DNA from: Nemopilema nomurai
Taxonomy: Eukaryota; Cnidaria; Scyphozoa; Rhizostomeae; Rhizostomatidae
Assembly (NCBI GenBank): GCA_003864495.1
Contig: ML133394.1
Coordinates: forward strand, 1,178,001-1,242,000
Length of the DNA stretch: 64,000 bases
Direction: 5' to 3'
Each line of letters begins with the position of its first letter. Position 1 is the first letter of the stretch. A program made the position numbers and the translations under genes. The notes below the pieces were generated by a model. That model saw only the letters and a program-made list of their open reading frames with translations. It searched no databases and was not told the origin of the DNA. Positions 37,543 through 52,100 of the stretch are shown one piece after another.

Positions 37543-40154
37543 TCATTCTGTTTCAATGCAGTTCTCGCAAACGAGGAGAACCTCATCGCCTTCTTGAACA
37601 AAGGACGAATTAGCGAGTGCCTCGCCACATTTGGTACAACGGAAGCAATCTTTGTGCCAAGTATCATCGTCGAGTGTGTAATATTCACCGGTCAAAATGT
37701 AATCGGAACAGGCCTTGCATTTCTTTGCGAATAAAGTACTATAACAGTTGACGCAAAATTTCTTATCGTCTTTGACCGAAAAGGACTGGCTGGCAATAGA
37801 AGCATTACATTTGGCACAGGCGAAACACTCTTTGTGGTAGGCCTCGCCATTGTAGCTAATGCCACCTTGAGTTAGCGGCAAATTGCACAGGACGCACTTT
37901 TTAACGAACGTATCTTCGTAGCATTTGACGCAAACAGTCAAGTCCTGATGTCGCATGAAACGCTTCGAGCTGATTGGCTCTTTACACAGCTCGCAAATGA
38001 AACACGTGTCGTGCCAATACACTCCATTCAGCTCAAGCCTGGAGAGGATGAAAATAAAAAGTTAAAATACAATAGTATAAGTTTAATAGAGCATTCAAAA
38101 AGGTGAACACATTTGTATGGCAACAGTCCATAGCAAAAGTTCAAAGTTCACCAATTTGACCTATGACCCGCTTTTTTATAAATGGCCAAATGTGTTGGAT
38201 ACATAGAGATGGTTGGATGTAGAATAATAATCTGCTTTGCTGTAATGTGATAGTCAGTTGGCTTGGCCACTGAAACTTTCTTTCAGTGAATAGTGAAGAG
38301 AATTAATAGTGAAGAGAATTAGTAGTGAAGAGAATTAATAGTGAAGAGAATTAATAGTAAAGAGAATTAATAGTGAAGAGAATTAATAGTGAAGAGAATT
38401 AATAGTAAAGAGAATTAATAGTAAAGAGAATTAATAGTGAAGAGAATTAATAGTGAAGAGAATTAATAGTGAAGAGAATTAATAGTGAAGAGAATTAGGC
38501 CAGTATATTGAGAAGAACAGCGTGTTTTGACAAAACAAAAACAAACCACTAGTGCTTTGTTTGAATCTTACAGTTAAATTGCATGGCCATGAATCATGTA
38601 GACAATGTTTTATTACAAATTGAGCTTTGCTATGGAAATACATAGTCGAAAGCAATAAATAGAATATTCCCATCATATAGTTTGATTTGCAAAAACAAAA
38701 TTGGAGAAATTGATATTCTCGTCAATAAAAAGCATAACTTTGATAGCGAAATTATCTTGAAAGAAGTATTTTATCGCAAGAAATGTAACTTCCTCAAAAG
38801 CAATTTAGTTTGACTGGAATAGAACATTAGGTTTGGGAGGAAGTGAGGAACGAAAATGAACAGTGAAGAGAATTAGGCCAGCAGATTGAGAAGAACAGCG
38901 TGTCTTGATGAAACAAAATAACATGGCTAGAGAAAGCAGAAACCTCGTGACAATGCACAACAACAGAATACAACTTCTGATTTGCAAGGCCTGTGAAAAA
39001 TAAGGGAAGATGAGCATTCGAACAACTTACCTTTTCATTCCAGGCTCGAATCCTTCGTCACATGTCTTGCATCGCCTCGTGTCTGTTTTCCTATGACAAT
39101 CCGTACATATGAACTCTTCGTTTTCCCGCGTGAGAAACGACCTGCCGCTGAGGGTTTCATTGCATACGACGCACTTCAAGCAAGTATCGTGCCAGTGGTG
39201 GTTCTCGTACAGTATGTCCTTGTCGTCCATGGAAATCCGCTTGTTGCACTTGTAGCACGTGTTCGCGAACTTGTTGTTGTAGCAGTCGATGCAGATTGGC
39301 TGTTGAGCCTCGATCAAGTGTTGCTTCCCGCTCAATTCTTTGTCGCAGATCCAACAACAGAAATGCTGCACGTGGTACGACTGTTCTGAGGCTTTGACGT
39401 ATTCACCAAAAAGAATTATCTATGGAGTAATATTTGGCTTATATCACCGGAAAGAAGAAGGCTTATTGTGAGATTAAACGCATTCCAGGCTTCAGAGAAG
39501 AAGCCGAGTGAAGCCTGCAAACGACGAAAGTAAGGCTAGAGCCATGGATACTTCTTCGCGGGCATCGATGGCTTACTGGAAATTTTGTGCTATCTAATTG
39601 GAAAAAACGATTCCCATCAGACCCTTTTAAGGGAAATATCGCTAGTTCTGCTGATCTTGAATCCTGATAAGCTCTGATAGTTGGTGTCTTAATATGAATA
39701 CAAACTCATTTCAACCCAAAGTTTAACAAATTTTAACTTAGTTTATGGAACTTGCCACCACAATCACGCCTGATAAGTTTGGGAACAATTGCCTTGATAA
39801 TTTTGGCAAGCTCGCTTCGTTTTAATCAGATGAAGATCCCAACGAATGTAACCACTTTGAGCCTGTACCTAATATTATCTACAATTCATTAGGCCTGCAA
39901 AGCAATCAAGGCATGAACAGCAATCGGATGGAACGAACCTCGTCACACGCGCCACATCTGGGCTTATTGGTCTCAGCATAATGCCTGCCGCAATATATAT
40001 CGGCGTCATTATGAAAGAAGACCAAGTTCATCAGCAGTTCGCTGCATTTGCTGCACTGAAAGCAGCCGGGATGCCACGATGCTTCCTCGCCAAGGGCAAA
40101 TGCAAGAACGTACGCAGTGCCAATGTCGATGGTCTGGTGGCATTTCTGGCACTC
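37543..40154 (-). CDS. Lmpt: Limpet exons 5-7: six LIM zinc-binding domains
   Basis: Exon 5 (39939-40154): LIM1, ECQKCHQTIDIG ... ASWHPGCFQCSKC ... YCGRHYAE. Exon 6 (39031-39419): rest of LIM2 (HVQHFCCWICDKELSG, CIDCYNNKF), LIM3 (CYKCNKRIS, HWHDTCLKCVVCNETLSGR) and the start of LIM4 (CKTCDEGFEPGMKR). Exon 7 (37543-38038): rest of LIM4, LIM5 (CVLCNLPLTQGGISYNGEAY) and LIM6 (CKACSDYILTGEYY, DCFRCTKCGEAL, CENC), then TGA. Each LIM keeps its double set of zinc ligands as far as I can see. Confidence 0.95.
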
Positions 40155-43100
40155 CTAAAACAGAACCGAAATATCTAAATATTGGCATGGCCAATTCGTG
40201 AAATATCTCTTCTTGACTTTGTTAGCATCTAGTCAAAGTTAAGTCATTTCAACAGGTTAGGAGATTCTGCATGATTGAAGATGTAGTTGGGAAATTCTTG
40301 ATACAACTCTGCATCTAGGGGCCAACAGGCAACAAGCAGCCCCACTGTCAATTACACGCTGGGCATTGTAGTTACTCTGGTTGCCTGACACCTGATTGAT
40401 TCTTTGTCGAAAATTCAGTATTGCATTGCTAGCCTCAGTGTCGATTTGACAGCCTCCATTACAAGTGGCATTATGGGGCTCAACATGTGCTTCTGCTCAG
40501 AATACATCGATCGAAGGTCATGACATCGATCGGAGATCATGACATCGACCTATGACCTTTTGCAATACTACTTAGTACGAGCTTAAACTAGCATCTGCAA
40601 TATTAGAAGAGTGAACATATCAATACACCTACAAGTAGAGAAATAAGAACTCCCAATCGATGAAAAGGGGATGCGAAGAAAAGGAGCAAACACACGACTA
40701 TACCTTTGTTCTGAAAGCCTTCTCCACGTGGCCTGTCCCCATGTCCAACTCCTTTGACTTGGCGAACTGGTCGAACACGTGTTTTGCGGATTGCGGAATG
40801 TGCTTGCAGTGGTCCAGCTTGGAGTCCTGCACTGGGAACTGCAACAACAACTGTTTGTTTCTATACTTCATAGCTTCCGTGTTCTCGTATTTAGGCACTT
40901 GGTTATCAGGCAGCATGCTCATGTAAGACTCCACCTGGAAACAAGAGAGATGATTGGATCAGGGCAACTTTTTAAAAACGAACGAGCAGAGCCCTGAGGG
41001 ACACACACGCAAAAAAAGAGTGTTGGGGGAGGGGAGGAGGGTTCGCCCTCACGTCAACAGCCTAGACAAGCAGATAGACTGTTCCAGAAGGCTCAGAAGG
41101 AGCAAACTTGAATATCAGAATAAGGAAGTTTTTACGAGACGCAATCCATGAAAGTTTGCAAAGGGAAATTCCAAGGGGGCATGGGGGCTCCAAGTAGCGG
41201 AAAAGCTTGACGAATTCACTGTTTCATAACTTCAATAAGGACATTTGAGGAGTTCGTACAAATGAGTAACTTGACAGCGAAAATGGAGCATTTACACTTT
41301 GGAGAACTGTAAAAAGTTACATGGATATTTGTATCACTCAAGGCCTTCATACGCGCCCTTCCCTGTTCGCAAGATAAAAAAAACACTAACACTTGTCAGG
41401 TATAGAATGTCATATCAAACACCTTACAGAACGAACTATTAATCTCTGGCAACTTCTGCTATTCCTCTGTAACAACATACCCCCGGCTTTAACTCGATAT
41501 TTCACGAAAATAAAATACCATTTCAGCTCTTCAGAGACAGGGTGGCACGAAGGCGATTTAAAGAGCGAGGTCAGAGCATATTGTGGCCAATTAGTGCAAA
41601 GTATAACAAACCAAACATCCCTAGCTTCACCGACCAGTGCTGGACAAGTTTAATAAAAACGAGCTATGGTGGAATTTACAAACCGCTCATAGGATTCAAA
41701 TACTTAGCTGAAAAGGGGTTTTTATTGCAATAAAGCTCACAGTGATTCTCCGACAATAGAAACATTATCTCAGGCGACATGTGCTTTCAAAAAGAACTAG
41801 CAGCATGGTAATTTCCGTGGCCGCAGAATGAATTTCTCTTGTTAGAGTCGTCTGCTTACGATTGGGATTAGTGCTGGATATCTTATCACGGTCTTGTTAC
41901 ATTATTAAACATGGTTGTCTGGTATGAACGCAAACATGGCAAAAGGCAAGATGGCAGTGGCTCGTCAAAATACCCGCATGCACAATATTGTTTGGAAACT
42001 TATTAATCATAATCCAATGGCATTTAGGGACTTTTTTGGTAATCAAGCTATTAGAGCAGAATTATTTAGTCTTCATTACCCATGTTGATGTGATTCGCAA
42101 TGTGTTGAGTAGGCCAGATTTGCCGATGCATGAATAGGTTTATGGGAGGGCTGGGCCCCTTACGCCCCCCAAAAATTGTCACTGCTCCTTGTATTAGCTT
42201 CAGGCAAGGCACTCTTCCCCATATTCTCGTCACTTATTCTTCAATAAGATAAAACTTTAATCTGATAAAATATCTGGTAGATTTTTCAATTTCACTGCTT
42301 AGCGAACTTAAGACATCGCCATCAGAATAACTAATCAAAACATAATCACAGGATTGATTGAACACAGGGTTGATTGACCATAAGATTGATTAATCATTGG
42401 ATTGATTGACGATTGGGTTGATTGATCATAACATTGATTGATAATAGGATTGATTGATCATTGGGTCGATTGATTATAGGATTGATTGATCAAAGAACTG
42501 TTAGATCGCAGCAAGGGCTGATCTTAGAAAATTCAAAGAATTGTGACTTTGTAAGAAGATGACTTTGCAGTTTCAATAAAGTAGGACCCAGATTGTTCTA
42601 TTCGAACTTAAACAAAAGCTACAAGAAGGCGAGTGCTTTTAAAACAATTATATTCACCTTTGATACAAAAAGGGAGTATATCAAGCAAAAAGCGTGACAG
42701 TATAAGAATTTAGAGATTTAATAAGCTTTGTATATTTTTGCATTTTCCTATTTACTTAATTCTGTAAAACTATACTAGGCAGGCATACTACTACCCTGGG
42801 TACCAGACCCCCTGAGCATACTATTTTCATTCCCAGTACTTCGCACACAAGCTCCAGTTCTTAAATTAATAGCCAGCAATTTTTGACATTCCTTCTAAAC
42901 TTGGTTTTAAAAGAATGTTTAAGTTCTTATGTACTATAGTTTATTTTTGGCCAACATTGACCCATTTACGTTAATCGTCTCTAAATACTTAGTACATGGG
43001 TCTTAATATCTGTTACAAAATATAGCAATTAAAGTTTCGAAAACAAATCGCCCAAGAAATTGGAGAAAAAAATACGGCAGCAAATGGCCTAAATACTCGT

Positions 43101-46100
43101 GAACTTTCCAGTCAGCTTCGGAACTCGGTCCAAGCCTAAAAAATTTGCTGTAGCTGCAATGCATATGAAAAGAGACAGCCCGGAGGAGCACGCTTGAGAC
43201 GTGGCGCACAAAATCACATCTGTCAGGTCTACACTGATGATAAAATCATTAATAACTGAATGATGGTCTGAAAATTCTCTTCGTCGTCCTTTCATTAATA
43301 ATGGTAGAACATAATGTGATCAAGAACTTTCTTAAAGGTATCTGCCCTTGAAAGTGAAGGTTTAATGGATACTTAAGATGAGATGAAACTCTAATCCCTA
43401 ATACATTCTACGCAGTTAAGACAAGCTGCCAATACCATAAGCTGCATTAATCAAAAATATCAAAATCAGGTTACTATGTGGTTCGGTCATTGAATCACTT
43501 TACAGCCAAGGAACTCCGGAGTGAAGTTCTGAAGACAACATATATAGTCTTTCGCATCGAGGCAGAAGCTGCAATCACGCTAACGAGGTTAACCAAACAT
43601 GGCGGCTTGCGAAAACGTAAACAAACAAGAAGAAATGATCTTTTATTGAAAAGTCTTGTTATTTTTGCTTAGAATGTATAGAACCCTAACAAAGCAATAG
43701 ATTTCGGGAGGCAATTATCTATTTGGGCAAGAGCAGCGACAGGTTTAAGAAAAGCTGTTTGAGTGAGCTGTCACTTTGAGACCTGATAAGATAGGGAATG
43801 GTGGGTGCTGTAGAAGCTAGTTGTGACTGACTCTGAAAGTTCAATTGAGATTGGAGCTGAAGAAGAAATGGGGGCATACTTTTCTTAAGCTTTTATTGAA
43901 CTTTTCAGAAGCCGAGTCTAGCAAAAGCTACACTTTTGCAGATTCCTACAGTGAATTTCAAATTGCCTTCCCAGGTAGCAAACGGCTGCTTTGATGACTT
44001 TAAAAATGACTTTGAGTAGCAAAGTCTCATTCAATAAATTCAAATTTATTACTTTTATTTGATACCGCCTAAATATATTCCACTTCTCGTGAAAACCGAA
44101 GAAACAGGTTGTCTCTTGAATCTAGTAAATAGTACATCTTAACATAGTCCAACTATTCCACGCTTTGTGCTTCCAAGGTTCTTAGTATTTTGGCGTGCTA
44201 CTAAGGTTCAGTTAAATGTAACTAACATCAATTTAGAGAGCTCGAGTTTACTGCTAATTTCGAACAACTATAGCACAGCACCGGAACTAACATCTGTGTG
44301 GAAGAAATAACAGGTTTAACAGCAGCCAAAATGATATTGCCTCGAAGAATTGATGTGAAAACATTTACAGACTCTTCTTCACGTATTACCAAGAATAAAC
44401 GCAATCTGCATGTCAATCAAAGTCTTCGAGGGGATACAAGGGTTCGGCGGCGAAGCTTTCTTGGGTTAGTAGCCAACGATGACCACTAGTAAAAGTCCTT
44501 GCGTTTTGTATCGCGATTTTTTAATAGGGAAAAATTGTGCTCATCTGTTCTTGAAAAATGAGTGTATTTTGTCGAAAACTGGGTCCTGCTTATAACTGCT
44601 AAGGCGTCACATTCAGTTAATACTGCACAACGCGTTTCAAAATACCACGCTAGTTATTTCTGTTCAGTGTCAGTTCAGACAAAGAATTCAATGCTTTTCC
44701 TTTTTTTGATAGGCCCAGTTTAATCCCGATTCTGGCTAAATCTTGCCTCGCTGTCTGCATCCAAGTCATCTTTGGTTAACCTAGCTGTCTTACTTTCATT
44801 AGATGTTCCTTAAGGGTTTTCCTTGCTGGTATGTCTGGATGAAAGCGCACGAGATGTCCTAGCCATGTTAGCGTTATTATTTTACTCTTGCTTATTGCTT
44901 ATCAATAATTATCTGCTACACTTTTGATTCTTGTAATTCTATGTGATTTCAAGTTTGTATAAGACTTGTAATTCTTTCTATTAGGCACGCACAACCAAGA
45001 GAGGCAAGGACCCCTCAAGAAGATCACCTTGCGATTAATGAAGCCTTTGAGTAAAGGCCATTGCCTTTCTACGTTATGATTTCTACGGCCATTACGAGTA
45101 ACGTTATGATTCAGATCAAAAACGTCCTTCGTAAAAAATCAAAGACCCTAAAAGCCTTCAGGCTCTTCATAATTGAAACCTAGATCGAAATTATGATAAA
45201 AACGAACTCACCCAGCTCCAATACCTAGAAAACCTATTGTCAGCACAATACTTAATGGCGAGACCCCCTTGATTACCGTTTCAGAGAAAGCAAAGACAGT
45301 GAAACAATGTTGTAACTTACCAGGTCGGCATCCAGCCCCGGGGGCACCCAGGCGTATTCACTCAAGATCTTTTCATTGATCCCTTCATTCTCGTTTTTGT
45401 CAGTGATACTCAGCTGACTCATTTTGTCGTTCATTCCGTGGCCAATCTCGTGGTCCTCTTTCGTGCATTTACAGTTGTTGCAAACTCGCCTGGAATAAAA
45501 ATGAGATCTGCATAAACAAAAACAGCACGGAGAAACAGTTCGACAGGAAATTTGAAGCGGCAGGAAAACATTGGCTAGGGGACGTTTTCTTTGTTCATCT
45601 GTGAACACACTCTAGTGGAAAAAACACACTTTTTAACTGGGTTTTTCACAGCTGCGAACACATCACATTTGCATTTCCACATAACTTACAACGGGTTTTC
45701 AGAAAAAAACCGAGAGATAACGAAGGGAAGGGAAGATTGGTTATGAAGAGAAGAGGACTGCTCCAAACTAAGTCTACCAATCGCAGGGACTAGAAAATTT
45801 CACTTCAGAGCTTTCAACGGGGCCCAAGAACCCACATAGGCAGAAAATAGCTGGCTGTCTTCTGGTCACACCACAAAAGATGCTTTGATTACGCGACCTG
45901 AATTGTCGATAATACAAATTACACTGTACTTTGGTCCATTTCAAGAAAAAAGACACTTTGGTCACTTTCAAAACACTATCAGTTGGTAAACCTGATTTTA
46001 TTAGCAAGTAATAATTTCAGATTTAAGCAAAATTGCATTTATGCGATGTACACCACAAATCAGAAGCAATGATGCATTATTAAATTTGTTTCTGAAGGGA

Positions 46101-49100
46101 GTAATTTGCTAGTTAAACTAAATAACGAGGCTCACAGACAAACATGCGTACAGACGTTTTATTGACTGTGTGTCTGGCGGTCTTTCAAAATATTTTGCAC
46201 ATTTGCAAATCAGATTCATTGTCTTAAATTAAATCGCAGAATCGGTTAGCGAAGTGAAGTACCTAGTGATTTTAATATTTTATGAGAATTTTTTCAGATG
46301 GACAATGAGGTAGTCAGATGTCTAACTAATGCTATGATCGAAAAAAATTCAACATGTCTACTTAGGACGCAAGCTGTATAATAGGAAGGAAGAATGCCCA
46401 AAGATCATTTACAACTAGGGCAATTGAAAGGCAAATCAAAGCTCTGTTGACAGCAGTATTGAGACTTCGTATATTCACTTGGTGTGGTCCAGCAACTGAA
46501 GCTCAAAGGCTCATGGTACTTGCAATTGACAACAATTTGAAACAGACATTGATTTATTGTGTTTAAATCTGTGGTTGGCGGTTAAAAATCAGTTTGGGGG
46601 CATTATCACTCGACGATGCTTGGAACTTTAATCTCTCTTATCGAATCCTTTTGCTTTGTTGATACTTCAAAATGCAACCAACCGAGGGGAGCAACTGAAG
46701 CCGATCTTCATTGGGGCAACGCCCCCCCCCCTCTTCTGCCAGTTTTGTGCTTATTTAAAAGTGAGTGTGCGAGTTTCTATGTGCGTTAAGGGCAATTAGA
46801 TTGCTTGGGTACAAAGTTGGCAGTCTCTGAAGTCAAGTGTATAAAATTCTGCATGATTTGTCAGCAACAAAAGAGAGCGGAGAGGGGGCTTTGACTGCCA
46901 GCGATGCCGTTATTGCATTTGGCCTGCGTGCCTTCGTCTTTTTTAACCATTGAAAACGCGAACGTTGGGTTTTCGAGGTTCGTTTTCTAACAGATATAGG
47001 CAACACAAGGAAAGATTGGTGGAGCTGGGTGAAAGAGTGAGCTGTTTTTTCTGTTTTTCCCCAATTTCATTCTTTTGCTGTGTGTTCTGAGATTATCCAA
47101 CTTCTCTTACTGATTTCGGACCACCACTCCCAATGGATGGACTTTATGATAGAGATGATACGAGTTTGCTATATCAAGCAAAAAGAGCAACTCAAATGAC
47201 CTCGAAAGGTCTATATGACCACTGGTGATGTCGAGAAGAAGGGGGTATAAGCGTGTAAACCAAAAGAAAGAAAAGAGCCCCCGGTTTATGATTCTCTGAA
47301 CAGAAACTTATATGATGTGCATTTCAAGAATGTTCTCAGCAAACCACGCAAGAAACCATGAAGCGTAAAGCCATATAAAAATACAGCAAACTCTGTAGGC
47401 CTATTAGTAAGGTCTACTTTATTACTTGAATGAATTTATTAATGATTTTATTAAGGAGGGAAGTCTAGTAAGGTGGTGCATGTCATGTTCATACTTGGCT
47501 GCCAGGCGACTCTTTCCCAAATCAGCTTCCTACGCTTGAAAACGAATGGACGATGAGTCAATTTTTTACAGTTAATAAACCGGAGAAAATTGCTTATCAT
47601 TAAAAATTAAACAGATTTTAGAAATTCTTTAGTATGTGACTGTTGGTTGTGACTGTTTATTTATTAATGAATCAGTAGACTGATTCTTTTACTGAACAGA
47701 AACCATATTTCTTTGGCTTTGTTATTCTTTCGATGATGAGTTGGGCGTAGAGGTTTGTATTTGGAGCTTCTAGTGGAACGCCAGGACTAACTTATTGTTA
47801 TCTTGCCACCACCTTCTCTCCATTATTCTCTTCGACTGATTCACCGTCTTAAAATATGGATTTTACAGCAAGTGAAACATTTGCCTGATCTGACTAAATA
47901 ACTACTATCTCTGACTTATCTTGAGTTTTGTTTCATTTCACGTGGGTGCAAATGCGGTAACACGCTTCTGTGGGCCCTCCCACCTCACCTTTGCAATTCT
48001 TTTTAACCATCTGCGTATAATTTAAATGAACATTTCTGAGAAATCTTCAAAACAGCCTAAATGGCAGATAGCAAAATATGGGACTAGGTCAATCCCTCAG
48101 CCGAATAATGAAGACACGAGGTGGGTACGTTAATGTATGTGGGCGAACCTTGTGTTCGAAATCAAGTATTCTGTTCCTTATCGGGTGTGTCTATACCGAT
48201 TTCCGTATTCAATTGCACCCATGTAGAGGAAATATTGAATCAATTACGGCGGAAGAGAATTCTTAATATTCGCCGCTGGTTTCGAAGGTGCTGTTGAGAA
48301 AAACCGTTGTTAACCGGAAGGTTCGAGAAAAAGCCAGACAAGTGTTTTATGAAGACGGTTGGACACATTTCTGTTTCTTTGTTTTCAAGAAACCAGGAGC
48401 AGATGGGGGTAAGAGGCAGGTGCTAGGAACAGGGGGCAAGAATGGGACCAAAAAATAACAAAAAAGGGTTATAATATTAGGGCTACATTTGAACGGCGAA
48501 AATCCGTAGATCGAAAACCCCACTCAAACCACAATAGGAAACCGGGTAACAAATAATCAGGAAAGCCTGAATCGGAAACAAATTGCGTTCTATTATTGGG
48601 AGCTTTCTCCAAACCGAAAACCAACATAAATTACTAGCAGGGCAACGCCTCTTCCTTACTGTAGCAGAAGTTGACAGTGGTTTTTTATTGAACCCTTCTA
48701 TCTCGACTCCTGTCTTCAAGATCGTTTCGGTGTTTGAGATGCAGAGGAATGAGTGTGACGAAATTTTACATTATCAATAAGAATGTTCAAATTATTAAAT
48801 GGAGCCTAAATGAAAAACGTTTTCAGCCCAAAAGCAGGGTGTTTCTGTGGGTGGTTCAAAATGCTCCTATTACAGACAACAGAAGAGAGCTTTTGCACGG
48901 ACCACAATTTAAAGGCGTTAATAAACATTAAGCAATCAAAATAAGAGATAATCATTTCCGTGTAATCCTCTCCCTTCGAAACATCTCATTAAACCAGGGA
49001 TATCGAGTCTCAACAAGCCTGGGCTGGTGCAGAAATGGGTGCTGAGGCTTTTGAAAGAGAAAATGAAACTATTAACTACTGAATTTTTAACAGTAAACAT

Positions 49101-52100
49101 GCTTATCGTTCGATAAACCATACCTTGGTGGTTTTCTGGGCGGTGTACGCTTGACTTCTCCATTCATCACGACACGTCTGTCGGTCACGATCATGATTAC
49201 ACGAAGGACGTGTTCAGGACACGAGAACACTCGCACGATCAAGCCATAAAGCCAGTCACTTGTTCATGACCCCAAACACCCTAATACGGCGAGCCCAGAC
49301 TGAGCGATTGGGAAGCAAGCCTCGACTACAAAGCATTTGCAGCATGAATCGACAATGGCATCAAATATTAACGAGCCACAATGGGCGAACAGAGGTCTAA
49401 CCCAGCCGAACAATGCAGTACAGCCGCCGACTCATCAACAAGCCCGCTACGTCATCTTCTCCAGGAAACAGGTGACACGTTCGTTTCCATTGTGAGAAAG
49501 TCCACCGACAAAATCAATTTCACTGTTATGATTCTCTTCCTCTCCAACTGGCAATTCTTTGGGTTTTTGCTGAACAGCAAAAAATATTTCCCACTGCTGA
49601 TTTTTATTTCCGACATACCGTAAATCCTCGAATTGCTCCCCCCCCCTCGAAAAAGCCCCACCACTCGAATAAGCCCCCACCCTAGAACTACAAAATTTTA
49701 TAAGCCCCCCTCGAATAAGCCCTCCCCATCGAATAAGCCCCTATCCAAAAATATCAAAAATAAATAAGCCCCCGGGGGGCTACTTCGAGGATTTACGGCA
49801 GTTAAAACGTCAATCTTGATCTTGTCAATCTTGATCAATCTCATCAATTGTGATCAATCTTATCAATCTTTATCAATCTAATAAATCGGGACCACGGATA
49901 TATTGATGTTTGAATTAAAGTATTGAGGTTTTCTCGACTCTACCAATTCGTCTACTAAAACCTTATAATAAATGTGGTAAAATGTGTTTCTTTATAATGG
50001 AAGACAATCAATTGCGTAAGCAAGTCGTTTGCCCTAATGTTTTCAGAGCTTCATTACTAAAAATTCCGAACGCTTTATCACAAAAAGATAATTATTGAGG
50101 TGGGAGTATGATAAGATACATATTTGCTACAAAGGGTGCGTTCCAAAGATGGCCTTGTCAAATGTAGAATTTAAGAATGTCGCTTGCTTCAGGTGTAAAA
50201 ACTTGTGTTGGTGTAATATGCAGAGAAACAGATTTAGATTTAGGAAGTATTTTAGATTCATATCCACAACAAGGTTTCTTTATCGTTCTGAGGCTCGAGA
50301 GAAAGATTCTAGCAAATGGGATTCTTGATCAAAAAAGGTAATTTATGAACGCCATGGCCTAGACCCACTACGAAGTAGCTGCTACCAAAGCCTTGAAGAA
50401 AAATTCACTTGAAAATCTTTTAACAAACTAATTAAGAGGGCTAGAATTGATCTTTCTTAAGCGTCCCTTCTCGCGTAATCAATCATTAATCTACAGCATT
50501 TGTGGCTGTTAATCCAACGTATGTTATCGTCGTAAGACGGTCATTCTAAACCAATGCCTTGTGAAACTCAATTATCCTTATCGACCAAACACGAGACAAT
50601 CTGGGATATCTAGGCAGGCCTATCTAGTAGAAAGCAGTTCCGGAAATACAGCAACTATGATGCAGACAGAAGTCTACATGAAGAATGCAGTTGGGTCTAC
50701 ACTCGTATTATTCAAAGTAGTGGGAAGCTTTTAGTTCATCTCGCTCAAATATGATCTATGTTTAAAAATACACATATTTTTCACGATGCAACTTCTGTCA
50801 ATTCAGTCGTTAAATTTTAAAAATGTTTTTACTTGAATAATAATACGTCTATTTGCAGATTGCCAAAAGAAACCTGAATTAAAAAGGCGAGTTTTAATTA
50901 AACATGTAGTTTACCTTAAGAATACAGCGCAATTTCAATCGGGAGCAGACTTCTAGCATCTCTATCGCCTAAACAAAGGGACTAACAGAAGGTGTCATAG
51001 AAACGTAACACTCAGGAGACAAATGATGAAGATTTTCAAAAGATTATGAGAAAGTGTGATTTCGAAGAACTGTTCTTGAAAGATTCGCGGAGAGAATCAG
51101 AGGTGGAGTGACTTTACTGCGATAAGACAAGAAGGCGAATCGTGAAAAACAACTGAGTATTGGGCGACTAAAAAGATGCCGAACTCACAGATAGACTAGA
51201 TCAGCCCTTACTCGCTGATTTGTCTCCTTTCTGCCTGCTCTACTGGCGTTGACCGGCCTCGGAATGAAGAGGAGACTACTCAAGCTTTTTGCTCACTCTT
51301 GTTGGTGAAGAGCTGACCCATTCACGAAAGAGTCCATCCATTGGGAGCGGTGGCCCGAAATCAGAACGAGAAGTAGGATAATCTCAGCATAACACAACAA
51401 AAGAAGAAAATAAGAAGGAAGGCTGTGAAATGAGTTAAGACCGAGATGATACGCAGTTACTCATGGCGCGTTGTAGCAGATTTAGCTGGTGCATCGATCA
51501 ACCTTTTCAGGAAAGCGAAAAAGAAGATACCGGCCTAAGAAACGGATAAGAACACCGAATCAGCTCTGGTTGTAAACAGAAATCCTGATGGCTGGTGGAT
51601 TTGAGAGCTTAGCCTTCTGAAAATGTCCAATCAAGAAGGATTGTGGTTTATGCCATTTAAGACGTGACTCAGAAACAGCGAAGAAGACGAGGAAAGCAAC
51701 AGGGTCATTCTAAACAATGTCATTTTGGCTTAATCGGTTGAGGGCTGGATTATTATAAGGTGTTCACTTGGAAGGTGGTTCGGATTGGTTTTGCCAAGAA
51801 ACCAGAACGAAACACTTGCTTGGCAATTGGAGTGCAAAGGCAACGAAATGACCACCCGAAACCCAAGAAGTTGCCTTTGAAAGTTGAAATACTCAATCTA
51901 CATTGACTTTATCCTTCCCTTTGCTGATTTTCTCAAAACAATTTAAAGCCCGGCATATTGATTCGTGTCGTTTATGTACCAGACCAAGAACGCATATCGA
52001 ATATTCAGTGCTGAAACCAAATTTGAATCGGATGAAAAACGGGTCTAGGATTATATATCAACGCTAAAAGGCTTCAAACTTTGTTTGCTTCTATAGAAAT

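Larger units (their letters stand above)
40935..45320. other. Limpet intron 3
   Basis: 4.4-kb intron. Apart from the minisatellite at 42351-42496 and the RT relic at 44710-44871, I see no supported feature. Confidence 0.6.

Noticed and set aside
38291..38498. Possible CRISPR-like array
   Set aside because: Units are contiguous with no spacers; it is a minisatellite in an animal intron.
39093..39389. 98-codon + strand ORF
   Set aside because: Antisense shadow of Limpet exon 6.
44000..44300. Possible short ORFs with alternative starts in Limpet intron 3
   Set aside because: No splice context, homology or composition bias to support coding.
32951..45106. Shared 16-mer GGCCATTACGAGTAAC at ~32950 and ~45088
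   Set aside because: One site is ASK coding exon 2; one 16-bp match is about what chance gives in 64 kb.
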